The notes under the pieces are model-generated. The model was not told where the DNA came from. It saw nothing but the letters and a program-made list of their open reading frames with translations, and made no database searches. Both the position numbers and the translations under genes were made by a program. Source: Sulfuriferula nivalis (lineage in GTDB: Bacteria > Pseudomonadota > Gammaproteobacteria > Burkholderiales > Sulfuriferulaceae). Taken from it: DNA of 64,000 nt. Below, piece after piece: positions 38,201-45,592 of the stretch. Location: assembly GCF_009937995.1 (NCBI RefSeq), contig NZ_AP021881.1:2914001-2978000 (forward strand), in the 5' to 3' direction. Every line of letters begins with the position of its first letter. The stretch's first letter is position 1.

Positions 38201-40913
38201 CGGTTATCGCGCCGTGCTACAAGACCAGATTATGGGGCTGATCAATGCCGGTCCAGAAGCACACATGGTAGACAAACCCGGCGGGATTTTTGTGCGCCGC
38301 GCGGAAGATCTGTCTGAAGAAGATCGTGTGTTATTTCAGACTGTTGCCCGCATCATTTTTACCGACACGTCGGAATTACTGGTCGAACAACCCGAACGAC
38401 GCGTGTCAACAGAACGGGTATCAGATCGTTTTGAAGCCGTCATGTTGCCAATAGCTGTACCCGCTAATCCACTGCCGCCACGCGAACAGATATTCTGTAA
38501 TGGTCTGGGTGGCTTTACCCCAGATGGCCGTGAATATGTGATCACACTGGAACCCGGTCAGCAAACGCCAGCACCATGGGTCAACGTCATCGCCAGTCCG
38601 TACATCGGTACGGTTGTCAGTGAGAGCGGTGGTGCCTATACCTGGGTGGAAAACGCACATGAGTTCCGACTGACGCCCTGGAACAATGATCCTATTAGCG
38701 ACAGCAGCGGCGAGGCGTTCTATATCAGGGATGAGGAAACAGGACAGTTCTGGTCACCAACTCCTCTGCCTGCTCGCGGCCTAACTGGCTACGTATGTCG
38801 ACACGGCTTTGGCTACAGCGTTTTCGAACATATAGAAGCTGGCATTTCCTCAGAAATGTACACTTATGTCGCCATGGATGCCCCAGTGAAATTCGTGGTA
38901 ATAAAATTGCGTAACCTGACTAAACATACACGCAAATTATCATTGACCGGGTATTGGGAATTGGTAATGGGAGAATCGCGTCATAGCAATCTGATGCACA
39001 TCGTTACCGAAATCGATCCCAATACTGGCGCACTGTTCGCCCATAATGCCTATGGTCGCGAATGTGCCAATCGAGTCGTGTTTGCGCAAGTCAGTGAGCA
39101 TGCAAGCACAGTAACCGGGAACCGTACAGAATTCATCGGTCGCAATGGCTCACTGGTCAGTCCAGCCGCAATGCGTCGCAAGCGACTGTCAGGGCAGACG
39201 GGGGCAGGTCTGGATCCATGCGCTGCGATACAAAGCCGTATCGAACTGGCGGAAGGACAGGAACGTGAGATTGTGTTCGTCTTTGGTGCGGCTCACGACA
39301 CGGGTGAAGCGCAGCACTTTATCCAGCGTTTCTCGGGGCCAGCGCGCGCGCGACAAGCACTGGAAATGGTATGGGAACACTGGAATCGCACCTTGGGTGC
39401 GGTGCATGTCGAAACCCCAGACCCCGCGCTGGATGTGCTGACTAACGGCTGGTTAATTTACCAGACCCTGTCCTCCAGATTGTGGGGGCGCAGTGGTTAT
39501 TATCAATCTGGCGGTGCTTATGGCTTCCGCGATCAGTTGCAGGACACCATGGCGCTGATACACACCACGCCGTGGCTGGCTCGCGAGCAATTGATACGCT
39601 GTGCCGAACGCCAGTTCCCACAGGGCGATGTGCAACACTGGTGGCACCCGCCTGGCGGACAAGGTGTACGTACTAATTTTTCCGATGATTATCTGTGGTT
39701 GCCTTATGCCACCTGCCGGTATGTGATGACGACGGGGGACACAGGCATACTGGACGAATCTCTGCACTTTCTCGAGGGGCGTGAGCTGACGGCTGGAGAA
39801 GAGGCTTATTACGACCAGCCACAGCGCTCATCACAAGTAGCGAGTCTTTATGAACACTGTGTGCGTGCGCTCAAGCATGGTTTGCGTTTTGGTGAACATG
39901 AACTGCCACTCATGGGTGGTGGCGACTGGAACGACGGCATGAACCTGGTTGGTCACAAGGGCAAGGGTGAAAGTGTCTGGCTAGCGTGGTTCCTGTATGA
40001 AAACCTGCAGTTGTTTGCAGGCCTGGCTAACGGCCGGAATGATTCGACCTTTGCCGAAATTTGCACAAGCCAGGCGACGCTACTGCGTAACAATATTGAG
40101 GCGCATGCCTGGGATGGCGCTTGGTATCGGCGCGCCTATTTTGATGATGGCACGCCGTTAGGCTCATCCAGTAACGACGAATGCCAGATCGACTCTATCA
40201 GCCAGAGCTGGGCGATTATTTCTGGTGGCGGCGATCGTATCCGCTCCCGTCAGGCCATGAAGTCTGTGGATCATCGACTGGTACGTAACGATGCGCAGAT
40301 CATCCAGTTACTCGATCCGCCGTTCGACAAATCTGACCTGGAACCAGGTTATATCAAGGGTTATGTACCGGGTGTACGTGAGAATGGTGGTCAATATACC
40401 CATGCCGCCATCTGGAGCACGATGGCATTTGCGATGATGGGTGAACGTGACCGGGCGTGGGAATTATTTGCCATGCTCAATCCTGTCCATCATAGCAGCA
40501 CCCCTGAGCAGATAGCACGTTATAAAGTCGAGCCATACGTAATGTGTGCAGATATATACGGCGCGCCGCCACACACCAGTCGCGGTGGCTGGACCTGGTA
40601 CACGGGGGCAGCTGGCTGGATGTATCGACTGACACTAGAGACCCTGCTCGGCCTGCAACTGGAAGTAGATCACTTGCGCATAGCGCCATGTGTGCCATCG
40701 ACGTGGAAATCCTACAAAGTTCACTATCGCTATCGTGAAACCACCTATCACATTACCATCAATTGCGGCGCTGATCAGTCCAAACAGGAAGTGATTATGG
40801 ATGGTGTTAAATGTACAGGTAACAGGATTCCACTGGTCGATGATCGGCAGGAACACAAGGTCGAAGTGAACGTAGCTGCGGTATCTGCAGTCAATAGATT
40901 ATCCGGCGTATGA
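32277..40913 (+). CDS. ndvB: Cyclic beta-1,2-glucan synthase (NdvB-like, GT84-GH94)
   Basis: A giant inner-membrane enzyme that makes cyclic beta-1,2-glucan from UDP-glucose. The frame contains an N-terminal region, several membrane helices (around residues 400-470 and 850-1020), a glycosyltransferase centre with ITLDTDTQLPRDAAR, a glycoamylase-like part, and C-terminal GH94 phosphorylase-type modules (GGGDWNDGMNLVG with the catalytic Asp). The frame is open from 32241, and family-like sequence (ELFSIEQLKRHA, LLPRLADNER) begins upstream of the first TTG (32442). No ATG, GTG or TTG precedes it. GAGGAG at 32265-32270 points to ATC at 32277 (or 32274) as start, giving about 2878 residues. Otherwise TTG 32442 gives 2823. 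Confidence 0.85.
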   Translation: MKEFSFSLKTHNSLHSDQDTALLSSELFSIEQLKRHAVLLAGQHLIDPQLGIDKLLPRLADNERVLLLAYNVVTAAATQGQRLMPAETWLLDNFYLIEQQITLARQHLPRGYSRQLPRLGDGSSFGFPRVYDLALELISHMDGRIDSDNTTQFIAAYQTVAPLKLGELWAFPIMLRLALLENLRRVGLRIAQRREERDTAIVWAERMLATAEKEPKQLIRLLAEFVNADVSLTAAFVEEFYARLQAQGAVMAFVQTWVEQQLLEQGVTAARLSETASRVAATDQLSIANSIGSLRFIGANDWRNFVEQLSIVEQILCEDPTAMYANQDFATRDRYRHVIEDVTKGSSHTESAVAREAIILAQTAVTRLGSSHRSAHIGYYLIDDGRKSLEQAVGCHISWISRISRIGRHFRLFLYLLPITLFTGLATYFMLTDISELPPNDWRYGYFAIAGTIAISALVVALTNWLVTLTVSPRALPRLDFSQGIPDIHRTMVIVPTLLNKSHEIDDLLEALEIRYLGNRDTNLYFALLTDFHDAHEEILPDDSALLNYARAAIRVLNETYQDGRPNIFYLFHRPRLWNPVEQLWMGYERKRGKLEQFNALLRGGAQTAFSVIVGDQSIFASIKYVITLDTDTQLPRDAARMLIGNIAHPLNRPVYDAKQGRIVAGYAILQPRASISLISANQSRFTKLFAGESGIDPYTREISDVYQDVFAEGSFIGKGIYDVDAFRQAVDGRFPENLILSHDLLESGYARSALVTDVDLIEEHPASYTIETSRRHRWIRGDWQIAAWLLPRVPTPSGPKTKWLANPLSNLARWKILDNLRRSLVSPALLALLAGGWLCSPDIAWDWTLLVIGILFLPSLLSTITELIRRPEQRDWLSHLYLTGKSATHPITHATLTLVLLPYDTLICLDAIIRSGIRMLFTHRGLLLWQLPSYAVRNKRHTLLNFFAEMWVSPVLAIVLSMTLVGLWMLGASQFTAWFASAPILFLWLISPAVAYWISKPLSSNTPNLSSAQRTFLRGSARRTWRYFADFVGPQDNWLPPDNFQTHPAPVIATRTSPTNIGMGLLADLAAHDFGYITTSTCLQLVGNTLTTMEKLERHRGHFYNWYDTRSLQTLHPQYVSSVDSGNLAGALLTLQAGLAELKNQPVLSPNALQGLQDTLQVLAEQIAPSPAEDLAHKIRWLQDMLNTAKQLPQTPAGIAILLKKLLAASTVVVVWLAADMDSEAYYWALAFEQQCRALRDSLTALIPEPWHGGHIPTLVELAIDQSDNAIIATEQITTIDNLIDRCRKLAMMDFEFLYDTSCGLLSIGYDVGERRRDPSCYDLLASEARLASFLLIAEGQVTQKHWFALGRLLTSYGGAVSLISWSGSMFEYLMPQLIMPSYENTLLDETCKAAVSRQIEYGRQRGVPWGISESCYNATDANQVYQYRAFGVPGLGFKRGLGDDLVIAPYASALALMVMPSAACRNLQTLADLGFLSTYGFYEAIDYTPSRVSRGKSHVIVRAFMAHHQGMSLLSFAHVLLNQPMQRRFMSAPQVQATELLLQERIPKKSATLQPHAAEVSSAARPPVAEVAGVMRVFTNPNTIIPEVHLLSNGSCHVMVTHAGGGYSRWRDLAVTRWREDTTSDCWGTFIYLRDRDTGHYWSTTYQPTLHKADHYEAIFVQARAEYRRRDYAIEAHTEVSVSPEDDVMIRRVTLTNQSPRIRRIEVTSYTEVVLAALNADLAHRSFSNLFVQTEILHDKQAILCTRRRRTPDEQVPWMFHLLAAPGVVADTASYETDRAKFIGRGRTPANPLVLDHSSTLSHLSQQLSNTDGSVLDPIVAIRRTVTLQPDESASVQIISGVADTREGALVMLEKYCDRHFVERAFEMSWFQSQEVLRHLNIAEADAQIYGRLASSVIYGNALRRASPSVIARNRLRQSGLWRFAISGDLPIVLLRTADLNRIDLVKQVLQAHAYWRMKGLISDLVIVNEDFSGYRAVLQDQIMGLINAGPEAHMVDKPGGIFVRRAEDLSEEDRVLFQTVARIIFTDTSELLVEQPERRVSTERVSDRFEAVMLPIAVPANPLPPREQIFCNGLGGFTPDGREYVITLEPGQQTPAPWVNVIASPYIGTVVSESGGAYTWVENAHEFRLTPWNNDPISDSSGEAFYIRDEETGQFWSPTPLPARGLTGYVCRHGFGYSVFEHIEAGISSEMYTYVAMDAPVKFVVIKLRNLTKHTRKLSLTGYWELVMGESRHSNLMHIVTEIDPNTGALFAHNAYGRECANRVVFAQVSEHASTVTGNRTEFIGRNGSLVSPAAMRRKRLSGQTGAGLDPCAAIQSRIELAEGQEREIVFVFGAAHDTGEAQHFIQRFSGPARARQALEMVWEHWNRTLGAVHVETPDPALDVLTNGWLIYQTLSSRLWGRSGYYQSGGAYGFRDQLQDTMALIHTTPWLAREQLIRCAERQFPQGDVQHWWHPPGGQGVRTNFSDDYLWLPYATCRYVMTTGDTGILDESLHFLEGRELTAGEEAYYDQPQRSSQVASLYEHCVRALKHGLRFGEHELPLMGGGDWNDGMNLVGHKGKGESVWLAWFLYENLQLFAGLANGRNDSTFAEICTSQATLLRNNIEAHAWDGAWYRRAYFDDGTPLGSSSNDECQIDSISQSWAIISGGGDRIRSRQAMKSVDHRLVRNDAQIIQLLDPPFDKSDLEPGYIKGYVPGVRENGGQYTHAAIWSTMAFAMMGERDRAWELFAMLNPVHHSSTPEQIARYKVEPYVMCADIYGAPPHTSRGGWTWYTGAAGWMYRLTLETLLGLQLEVDHLRIAPCVPSTWKSYKVHYRYRETTYHITINCGADQSKQEVIMDGVKCTGNRIPLVDDRQEHKVEVNVAAVSAVNRLSGV

Positions 40914-40958
40914 TAACCAAAACATCAGGAATGAGTAGCGGCATAAAGTCAGGATTTT

Positions 40959-41000
40959 CACGCTTTGTTTAATGATACGGCTATTCTTCAACAAAGCGTG
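40959..41000 (+). terminator. Hairpin after glucan synthase gene
   Basis: CACGCTTTGTT (40959-40969) and AACAAAGCGTG (40990-41000) form an 11-bp inverted repeat with a 20-nt loop, 45 bp after the stop. There is no U tract, so termination is only possible. Confidence 0.4.
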
Positions 41001-41059
41001 TATCCTGCGAGAGTGGTACTGGAGGCGCGTGCTAACACTAAGAGACAGGTTGAATAACT

Positions 41060-41185
41060 ATGAAAACAAATATGCATAACCCCTATGCCCCTCTGACCAT
41101 CATCCGCCGTGATATGACGCAACATTGCAGCCCGACTCAAATAGCGGTCATATCCATCAACACCCTTATCTCCTCTGATTATTGA
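41060..41185 (+). CDS. Possible 41-residue peptide upstream of the broken gene
   Basis: A 41-codon frame (MKTNMHNPYAPLTIIRRD...) whose TGA overlaps the ATG of the next gene (TGATG). That arrangement suggests translational coupling, although no strong ribosome site is seen. I do not recognise it. It may be a leader for the KaiC-like operon. Confidence 0.35.
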   Translation: MKTNMHNPYAPLTIIRRDMTQHCSPTQIAVISINTLISSDY

Positions 41186-41434
41186 TGCTTATGCCAACCA
41201 GTGAATTGTCACGACACCAGAGAATTAACAGCCTCGCGGCGCAAGATACCGAGAAGATTGTGGGTACCGCAATTTTGCTATGGGAGCGTATGGCGACCCA
41301 GATCATTTCTATCGTCGGCGAAGCCGGTTTTAATTCACTGTTCACACGCAGTGTAGTAAGCGTCCAGCCCATCCACCTGTCATTGCCCGCCAAACTCATG
41401 CAATCTAGCTGCTTTTTTATGAAAGGCACGCTAG

Positions 41435-41740
41435 ATGGCTACTCGACACACGCCTGATTTTTGGCAAACGCACCTTACCGCTTGGCAACAAACCAAACTG
41501 ACCGTCACAGCTTATTGCACCCAGCACGGCTTATGTGCCAAGACCTTTTATCGCTGGCGCAGCCAGCTGACAACAGCGCCCAATCTCACGCGCCAGCCAC
41601 CGCTAACCCTCATCCCCGTCAGTGTTCAACCTGCGCCTGTCACGGGCACGCTCCAGCTCCACAGCCCCACTGGCTGGCGGGTAGAGCTTCCCATTGCTAG
41701 CACGCCCTGGCTAATTGACTTGTTGCGGCAACTGCCATGA
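41435..41740 (+). CDS. tnpA: IS66 TnpA
   Basis: This 101-residue accessory protein has an N-terminal helix-turn-helix-like region (WQQTKLTVTAYCTQHGLCAKTFYRWRSQ) of the IS66 Orf1 type. Its stop overlaps the tnpB start by 4 bp (ATGA). It is required for IS66 transposition in studied elements. The ATG follows AAGGCACG. Confidence 0.9.
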   Translation: MATRHTPDFWQTHLTAWQQTKLTVTAYCTQHGLCAKTFYRWRSQLTTAPNLTRQPPLTLIPVSVQPAPVTGTLQLHSPTGWRVELPIASTPWLIDLLRQLP

Positions 41741-42096
41741 TATCTGCCCATCCCATCAGCCCCATCGCCACCCAGGTCTGGCTAGTCATCGAACCCGTGG
41801 ACATGCGCATCGGCATAGATGGCCTTTCCCAGCGCATCCAGCACCGCCTGGGTCGCAGTCCCTGCGACGGCGCCGCCTACGCCTTCCGTAATCGTCGCCA
41901 AACGCGGGTCAAGCTCCTGGTCTGGGATGGCACAGGGGTCTGGTTGTGCCAACGCCGACTGCATCGTGGTCACTTCACCTGGCCAGACATCGCTGCCATC
42001 ACCCATCCTTTAACCCCCACACAGTGGGACTGGCTGATCACAGGTATCGACTGGCAAAGACTCAGTGCCCCAGCCCCTGCCCACTGGCAGGTGTAG
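41737..42096 (+). CDS. tnpB: IS66 TnpB (Orf2-like)
   Basis: This 119-residue protein has the IS66 Orf2 signature: VWLVIEPVDMRIGIDGLS, DGAAYAFRNRRQTRVKLLVWDGTGVWLCQRRLHRGHFTWP. It is an accessory transposition protein of unknown biochemistry. It is translationally coupled to TnpA. Confidence 0.92.
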   Translation: MISAHPISPIATQVWLVIEPVDMRIGIDGLSQRIQHRLGRSPCDGAAYAFRNRRQTRVKLLVWDGTGVWLCQRRLHRGHFTWPDIAAITHPLTPTQWDWLITGIDWQRLSAPAPAHWQV

Positions 42097-42176
42097 CCAC
42101 TCATGATTCAGTAAAAACATGCCTGAAACCCGCATTATTGCTGGTTTCAGGCGGGGTGAAATGGTATAATTCAAGC

Positions 42177-43805
42177 ATGGATTCAGCCCAACAACTTGCC
42201 CAATTTATCCCCGATCCCGCCTTGGCGGCGTATGTGGATAAGCTGTTGGCGCAGGTTAAACAGGATGCTGAACTCATTCAACAAAACACAGTATTACTCC
42301 AGCAAAACACCGCACAAATCCTCACGCTGACTAAGCAAATCCAGCACGCCGAACTCAAGAACCAGGCTTTGGTACTGGAACTTGCCTATTACCGCCGCAT
42401 CCGCTTCGCCAACAAGAGCGAGCAGCTCTCGCCTGAGCAGCGTGCGTTGTTTGATGAGTGCTGGGCAGCCGACATCACGGCCATTGAAGCCCAAATCGGG
42501 CAGCCAGATACACCTAATACCGAAGATGCGACAACCGCTATCCCCAAGCCTGCGCGTCCACGCGCAGGTCGTCAGCCACTGCCTGACCATCTGCCCCGCA
42601 TCATTCATCGCCATGAGCCTGCATCTTGCCAGTGCGGTGCGTGTGGTGGTGCGTTAATCAAAATCGGTGAAGACATCAGCGAACAACTGGATGTCGAACC
42701 TGCCCAGTTCACCGTGCATCAACACATCCGTCCACAGTATGCTTGTCGCCACTGCGAAACCGTTGCTGCCGCCCCCATTCCAGCTGCCGTCATCGACGGC
42801 GGCGTGGCGACATCAGGTTTGCTGGCGTGGGTGATGATCAGTAAATTCGTTGATCATTTACCGCTCTACCGTATAGAACACATTGCCCAGCGCAGCCAGG
42901 TGACCCTGGCGCGTTCCACCTTGGCGGAGTGGGTCGGACGTGTGGGGGTAGCGTTGCAACCGTTGGTCGACAGGCTCACTGAATTACTGCTGGCACGCAG
43001 TGTATTGCATGCGGATGAAACGCCAGTGCCACAATTAGACCCCGGGGCGGGCAAAACCAAGAAAGCTTATCTGTGGGCTTACCGCACGGGTGATTTGGCA
43101 TCCCCTTCATCCGCACCGCCTATCGTGGTGTTTGACTATCAGCCAGGGCGACAGGGATTGCATGCGCGGCACTTTCTGGCAGGTTGGCAAGGACACTTGA
43201 TGGTTGACGATTACGCTGGTTATAAAGCGTTATTTACCCAAGGCATCACTGAGCTGGCATGCTTCGCACATGCACGTCGGAAGTTCTTTGATTTGCATGC
43301 GGCCAACCAAAGTCCAATTGCAGCGGCTGCGCTGCAGCGTATCGCGGCACTCTATGCCATTGAGCAGGCTGCGGACAAGCTGGATGCGGCAGGTCGTTTG
43401 CAGTTGCGCCAGACTCAGGCAAAACCGTTATTGGGCGAACTGCATGACTGGTTAATCCAGACTCGCGTCAAAGTGGCCGATGGCAGCGGCACAGCCCGCG
43501 CGTTGGATTACAGCATCAAGCGTTGGCCAGCACTGATACGCTATGCGGACAGCGGCATCTTGCCTATTGATAACAACCCAGTCGAAAATGCGATACGACC
43601 CATTGCCATCGGCAAAAAGAATTGGCTGTTCGCAGGCTCAGAACGTGCAGGCAAACGCGCTGCAGCGATTCAGAGTTTGTTGGCTACCGCCAAGCTCAAT
43701 GGCTTGGAACCCTATGCATGGCTCAAAGATACGTTGGAAAAATTACCGGTCTGGCCTAATAGCCAGATTGATGAATTGCTGCCGTTTAAAAATGAACTAC
43801 CATAA
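42177..43805 (+). CDS. tnpC: IS66 TnpC transposase (DDE)
   Basis: The ATG at 42177 (MDSAQQLAQFI) is preferred; the open frame extends 77 codons upstream across the tnpB end. The 542-residue product has an N-terminal coiled coil (about residues 25-65), a zinc-ribbon-like CQCGACGG...CRHC segment, and the DDE domain with LHADETPVPQL, MVDDYAGY and PIDNNPVENAIRP. TATAAT ends only 6 bp before this ATG and no ribosome site is visible, so its message may be leaderless or come from tnpAB readthrough. Confidence 0.93.
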   Translation: MDSAQQLAQFIPDPALAAYVDKLLAQVKQDAELIQQNTVLLQQNTAQILTLTKQIQHAELKNQALVLELAYYRRIRFANKSEQLSPEQRALFDECWAADITAIEAQIGQPDTPNTEDATTAIPKPARPRAGRQPLPDHLPRIIHRHEPASCQCGACGGALIKIGEDISEQLDVEPAQFTVHQHIRPQYACRHCETVAAAPIPAAVIDGGVATSGLLAWVMISKFVDHLPLYRIEHIAQRSQVTLARSTLAEWVGRVGVALQPLVDRLTELLLARSVLHADETPVPQLDPGAGKTKKAYLWAYRTGDLASPSSAPPIVVFDYQPGRQGLHARHFLAGWQGHLMVDDYAGYKALFTQGITELACFAHARRKFFDLHAANQSPIAAAALQRIAALYAIEQAADKLDAAGRLQLRQTQAKPLLGELHDWLIQTRVKVADGSGTARALDYSIKRWPALIRYADSGILPIDNNPVENAIRPIAIGKKNWLFAGSERAGKRAAAIQSLLATAKLNGLEPYAWLKDTLEKLPVWPNSQIDELLPFKNELP

Positions 43806-44101
43806 GTAGTGAAGGGATTGGAGTGGCTGGGCTGGACGCTTACGCAGTGTATTCCTTACCCAAGCTACGTTTCCCTGGTTATTGTCCAACTCGTCATTAA
43901 CACTGTCTGATCAACGATTCGCAGAACTACAAACAAGCTTACAGCAACAAGCACCCGTGCTAGCCAGTGAAGCGAATACGCTGCTACTGATCACTTTTAC
44001 TGACATCCTGGCCACCTTAATTGGCGAGGAGTTAATGTCCAGTATTTTACGTGCCGCCTGGGTTAACGACGTTACGGACAAGACCGACAAGGAATTCAAA
44101 A

Positions 44102-45562
44102 ATGAGTAACAAGGTAAATATAAGACGCCTAGCAACAGGTGTACCTGGTCTGGACAATCTATTGGGAGGAGGTCTGCCAGAATTCTCATTTAACCTGATT
44201 GCAGGAACGCCAGGCAGTGGCAAAACCACGCTTGCACACCAGATCATGTTTTCGCAGGCTAATTCAGATAATCGGGCGCTGTTCTTTACCGTGCTCGGCG
44301 AGCCTGTTCTGAAAATGCTGCGCTATCAACAGCAGTTTCCATTTTTTGATATTAATAAGGTCAACGACTCGATCCGTTTCGTCAACCTGTCCTCTGATCT
44401 GCTGGAAGGAAATTTTGATCAGGTGTTGTCACGCATCGCTGAAGAAGTAAAAAGTTTCGCACCCAGCATGGTATTCGTTGATTCGTTCCGCTCAGTCGTG
44501 CAGTCTGCCAAACAGATGAAACACGGGGTATCTGAGCTCCAACAGTTTGTGCAGCAACTGGGCATGCAAATGACAACCTGGCAGGCGACTACCTTTTTGA
44601 TCGGCGAGTATTTAACTCCTGAATCCGAGTCCAGCCCGGTTTTTACCGTAGCAGACGGCATACTCTGGTTGACACAGAACATGCAGCGCAACTCCATGCT
44701 ACGCAAAATCCAGATAGTCAAAATGCGTGGCCAGGCACAAGTACCAGGTTTACATACATTCCGCATCAGCGATAAAGGCATACAGATTTTCCCGCGCGCC
44801 ATTATCCAGAAAGGATCAACCGTCGGCATACCAACCTCGGCCATTACGGGCGAGCAACGCGTTGCGATGGGGGTAGCAGGTCTGGATGAAATGCTGGGCG
44901 GCGGCTTGCCTGCCGGGTATTCGCTGCTGGTGGTCGGGCCTTCTGGTTCAGGCAAAACTATACTGGCGACAGAATTCCTCGCCGAAGGGGTACGCAGAGG
45001 CGAGCCTGGCGTGATTGCCGCATTTGAGAAAAGCCCGAATCAATTATTGAGCAATCAGTTACATACACTGGTCAATGAGGGACATGTGGGCGTGATCGAT
45101 ACGCGCTCACTGGATTTGTCCATAGACGAAACCTTGCATGACCTGATCGAAATGATTACCCGCATGCAGGCAAAGCGTGTCGTGATTGACTCCTTGTCTG
45201 GCTTCGAGCTGGCACTGGCACCCGAATTCAGCGAAGATTTTCGCGGCTCGCTGTACCGCATGGTTGCCGAACTCACCAGCATGGGCGTGACCATATTAAT
45301 GACCTCAGAACTGGAAGATCGCTATACCGATCTGCGCTTCAGCCCCTTTGGCAGCGCATTTCTGGCAGACGCCATTATCGTACAGCGCTATATCGAAATT
45401 GCAGGGCAGTTCAAACGCGTATTCTCAGTGGTTAAAGTCCGTGGCAGCGAGCACAGTAAAGACATACGCTTATTTGATATTACCGACCAAGGCATCATTG
45501 TTGGTGAAGTCCTGTCGGAGTATGCCGGCATTATGACTGGCCGACCTGCGGTTACGCCGTAA
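44102..45562 (+). CDS. KaiC-like double-domain ATPase
   Basis: The ATG at 44102 overlaps the stop of the broken upstream gene; 486 residues. Two RecA/KaiC domains in tandem: Walker A GTPGSGKTT and GPSGSGKT, Walker B MVFVDSF and RVVIDSLSG, each domain starting with a TGVPGLDNLLGGG / MGVAGLDEMLGGG motif. This is the KaiC-fold arrangement, but no KaiA or KaiB is visible, and these two-domain proteins in non-cyanobacteria usually act with kinases in signalling. A hybrid histidine kinase gene follows after 30 bp. It lies between two IS66 copies. Confidence 0.9.
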   Translation: MSNKVNIRRLATGVPGLDNLLGGGLPEFSFNLIAGTPGSGKTTLAHQIMFSQANSDNRALFFTVLGEPVLKMLRYQQQFPFFDINKVNDSIRFVNLSSDLLEGNFDQVLSRIAEEVKSFAPSMVFVDSFRSVVQSAKQMKHGVSELQQFVQQLGMQMTTWQATTFLIGEYLTPESESSPVFTVADGILWLTQNMQRNSMLRKIQIVKMRGQAQVPGLHTFRISDKGIQIFPRAIIQKGSTVGIPTSAITGEQRVAMGVAGLDEMLGGGLPAGYSLLVVGPSGSGKTILATEFLAEGVRRGEPGVIAAFEKSPNQLLSNQLHTLVNEGHVGVIDTRSLDLSIDETLHDLIEMITRMQAKRVVIDSLSGFELALAPEFSEDFRGSLYRMVAELTSMGVTILMTSELEDRYTDLRFSPFGSAFLADAIIVQRYIEIAGQFKRVFSVVKVRGSEHSKDIRLFDITDQGIIVGEVLSEYAGIMTGRPAVTP

Positions 45563-45592
45563 CCAGCACGAGCAGCTTGCAGAAAGCCGTTA

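Larger units (their letters stand above)
41356..43843 (+). mobile_element. IS66-family insertion sequence, copy 1
   Basis: This 2488-bp element has terminal inverted repeats (GTAAGCGTCCAGCCCATCC at the left; the right end reads the same except CAGCC at the end of the repeat). It carries the three-gene set tnpA-tnpB-tnpC and is flanked by an 8-bp direct target duplication GCAGTGTA (41348-41355 and 43844-43851). Eight-bp duplications are standard for IS66. The encoded proteins are identical to those of the copy at 47682. Confidence 0.95.
41185..44109 (+). pseudogene. Small helical-protein gene interrupted by IS66
   Basis: The 5' part (41185-41355, MLMPTSELSRHQRINSL ...) and the 3' part (from 43852, after the IS and its duplicated GCAGTGTA) join in frame if the IS and one target copy are removed: ...FTRSV-FLTQATFPWLL... 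The restored product is about 142 residues, helical, Leu/Ala-rich, with no family I recognise. Its stop overlaps the start of the KaiC-like gene by 8 bp (ATGAGTAA), so it belonged to that operon. A 3' fragment with a TTG start (43882) could still be made. The break separates the KaiC-kinase genes from their upstream promoter. Confidence 0.8.

Noticed and set aside
41946-42176. Extended N-terminus of IS66 TnpC
   Set aside because: The extra 77 codons run through the end of tnpB in another frame and lack family similarity; the start MDSAQQLAQF fits TnpC proteins.
44102-45562. A circadian clock locus
   Set aside because: Only a KaiC-fold ATPase is present; no KaiA or KaiB gene is visible, so clock function cannot be claimed.
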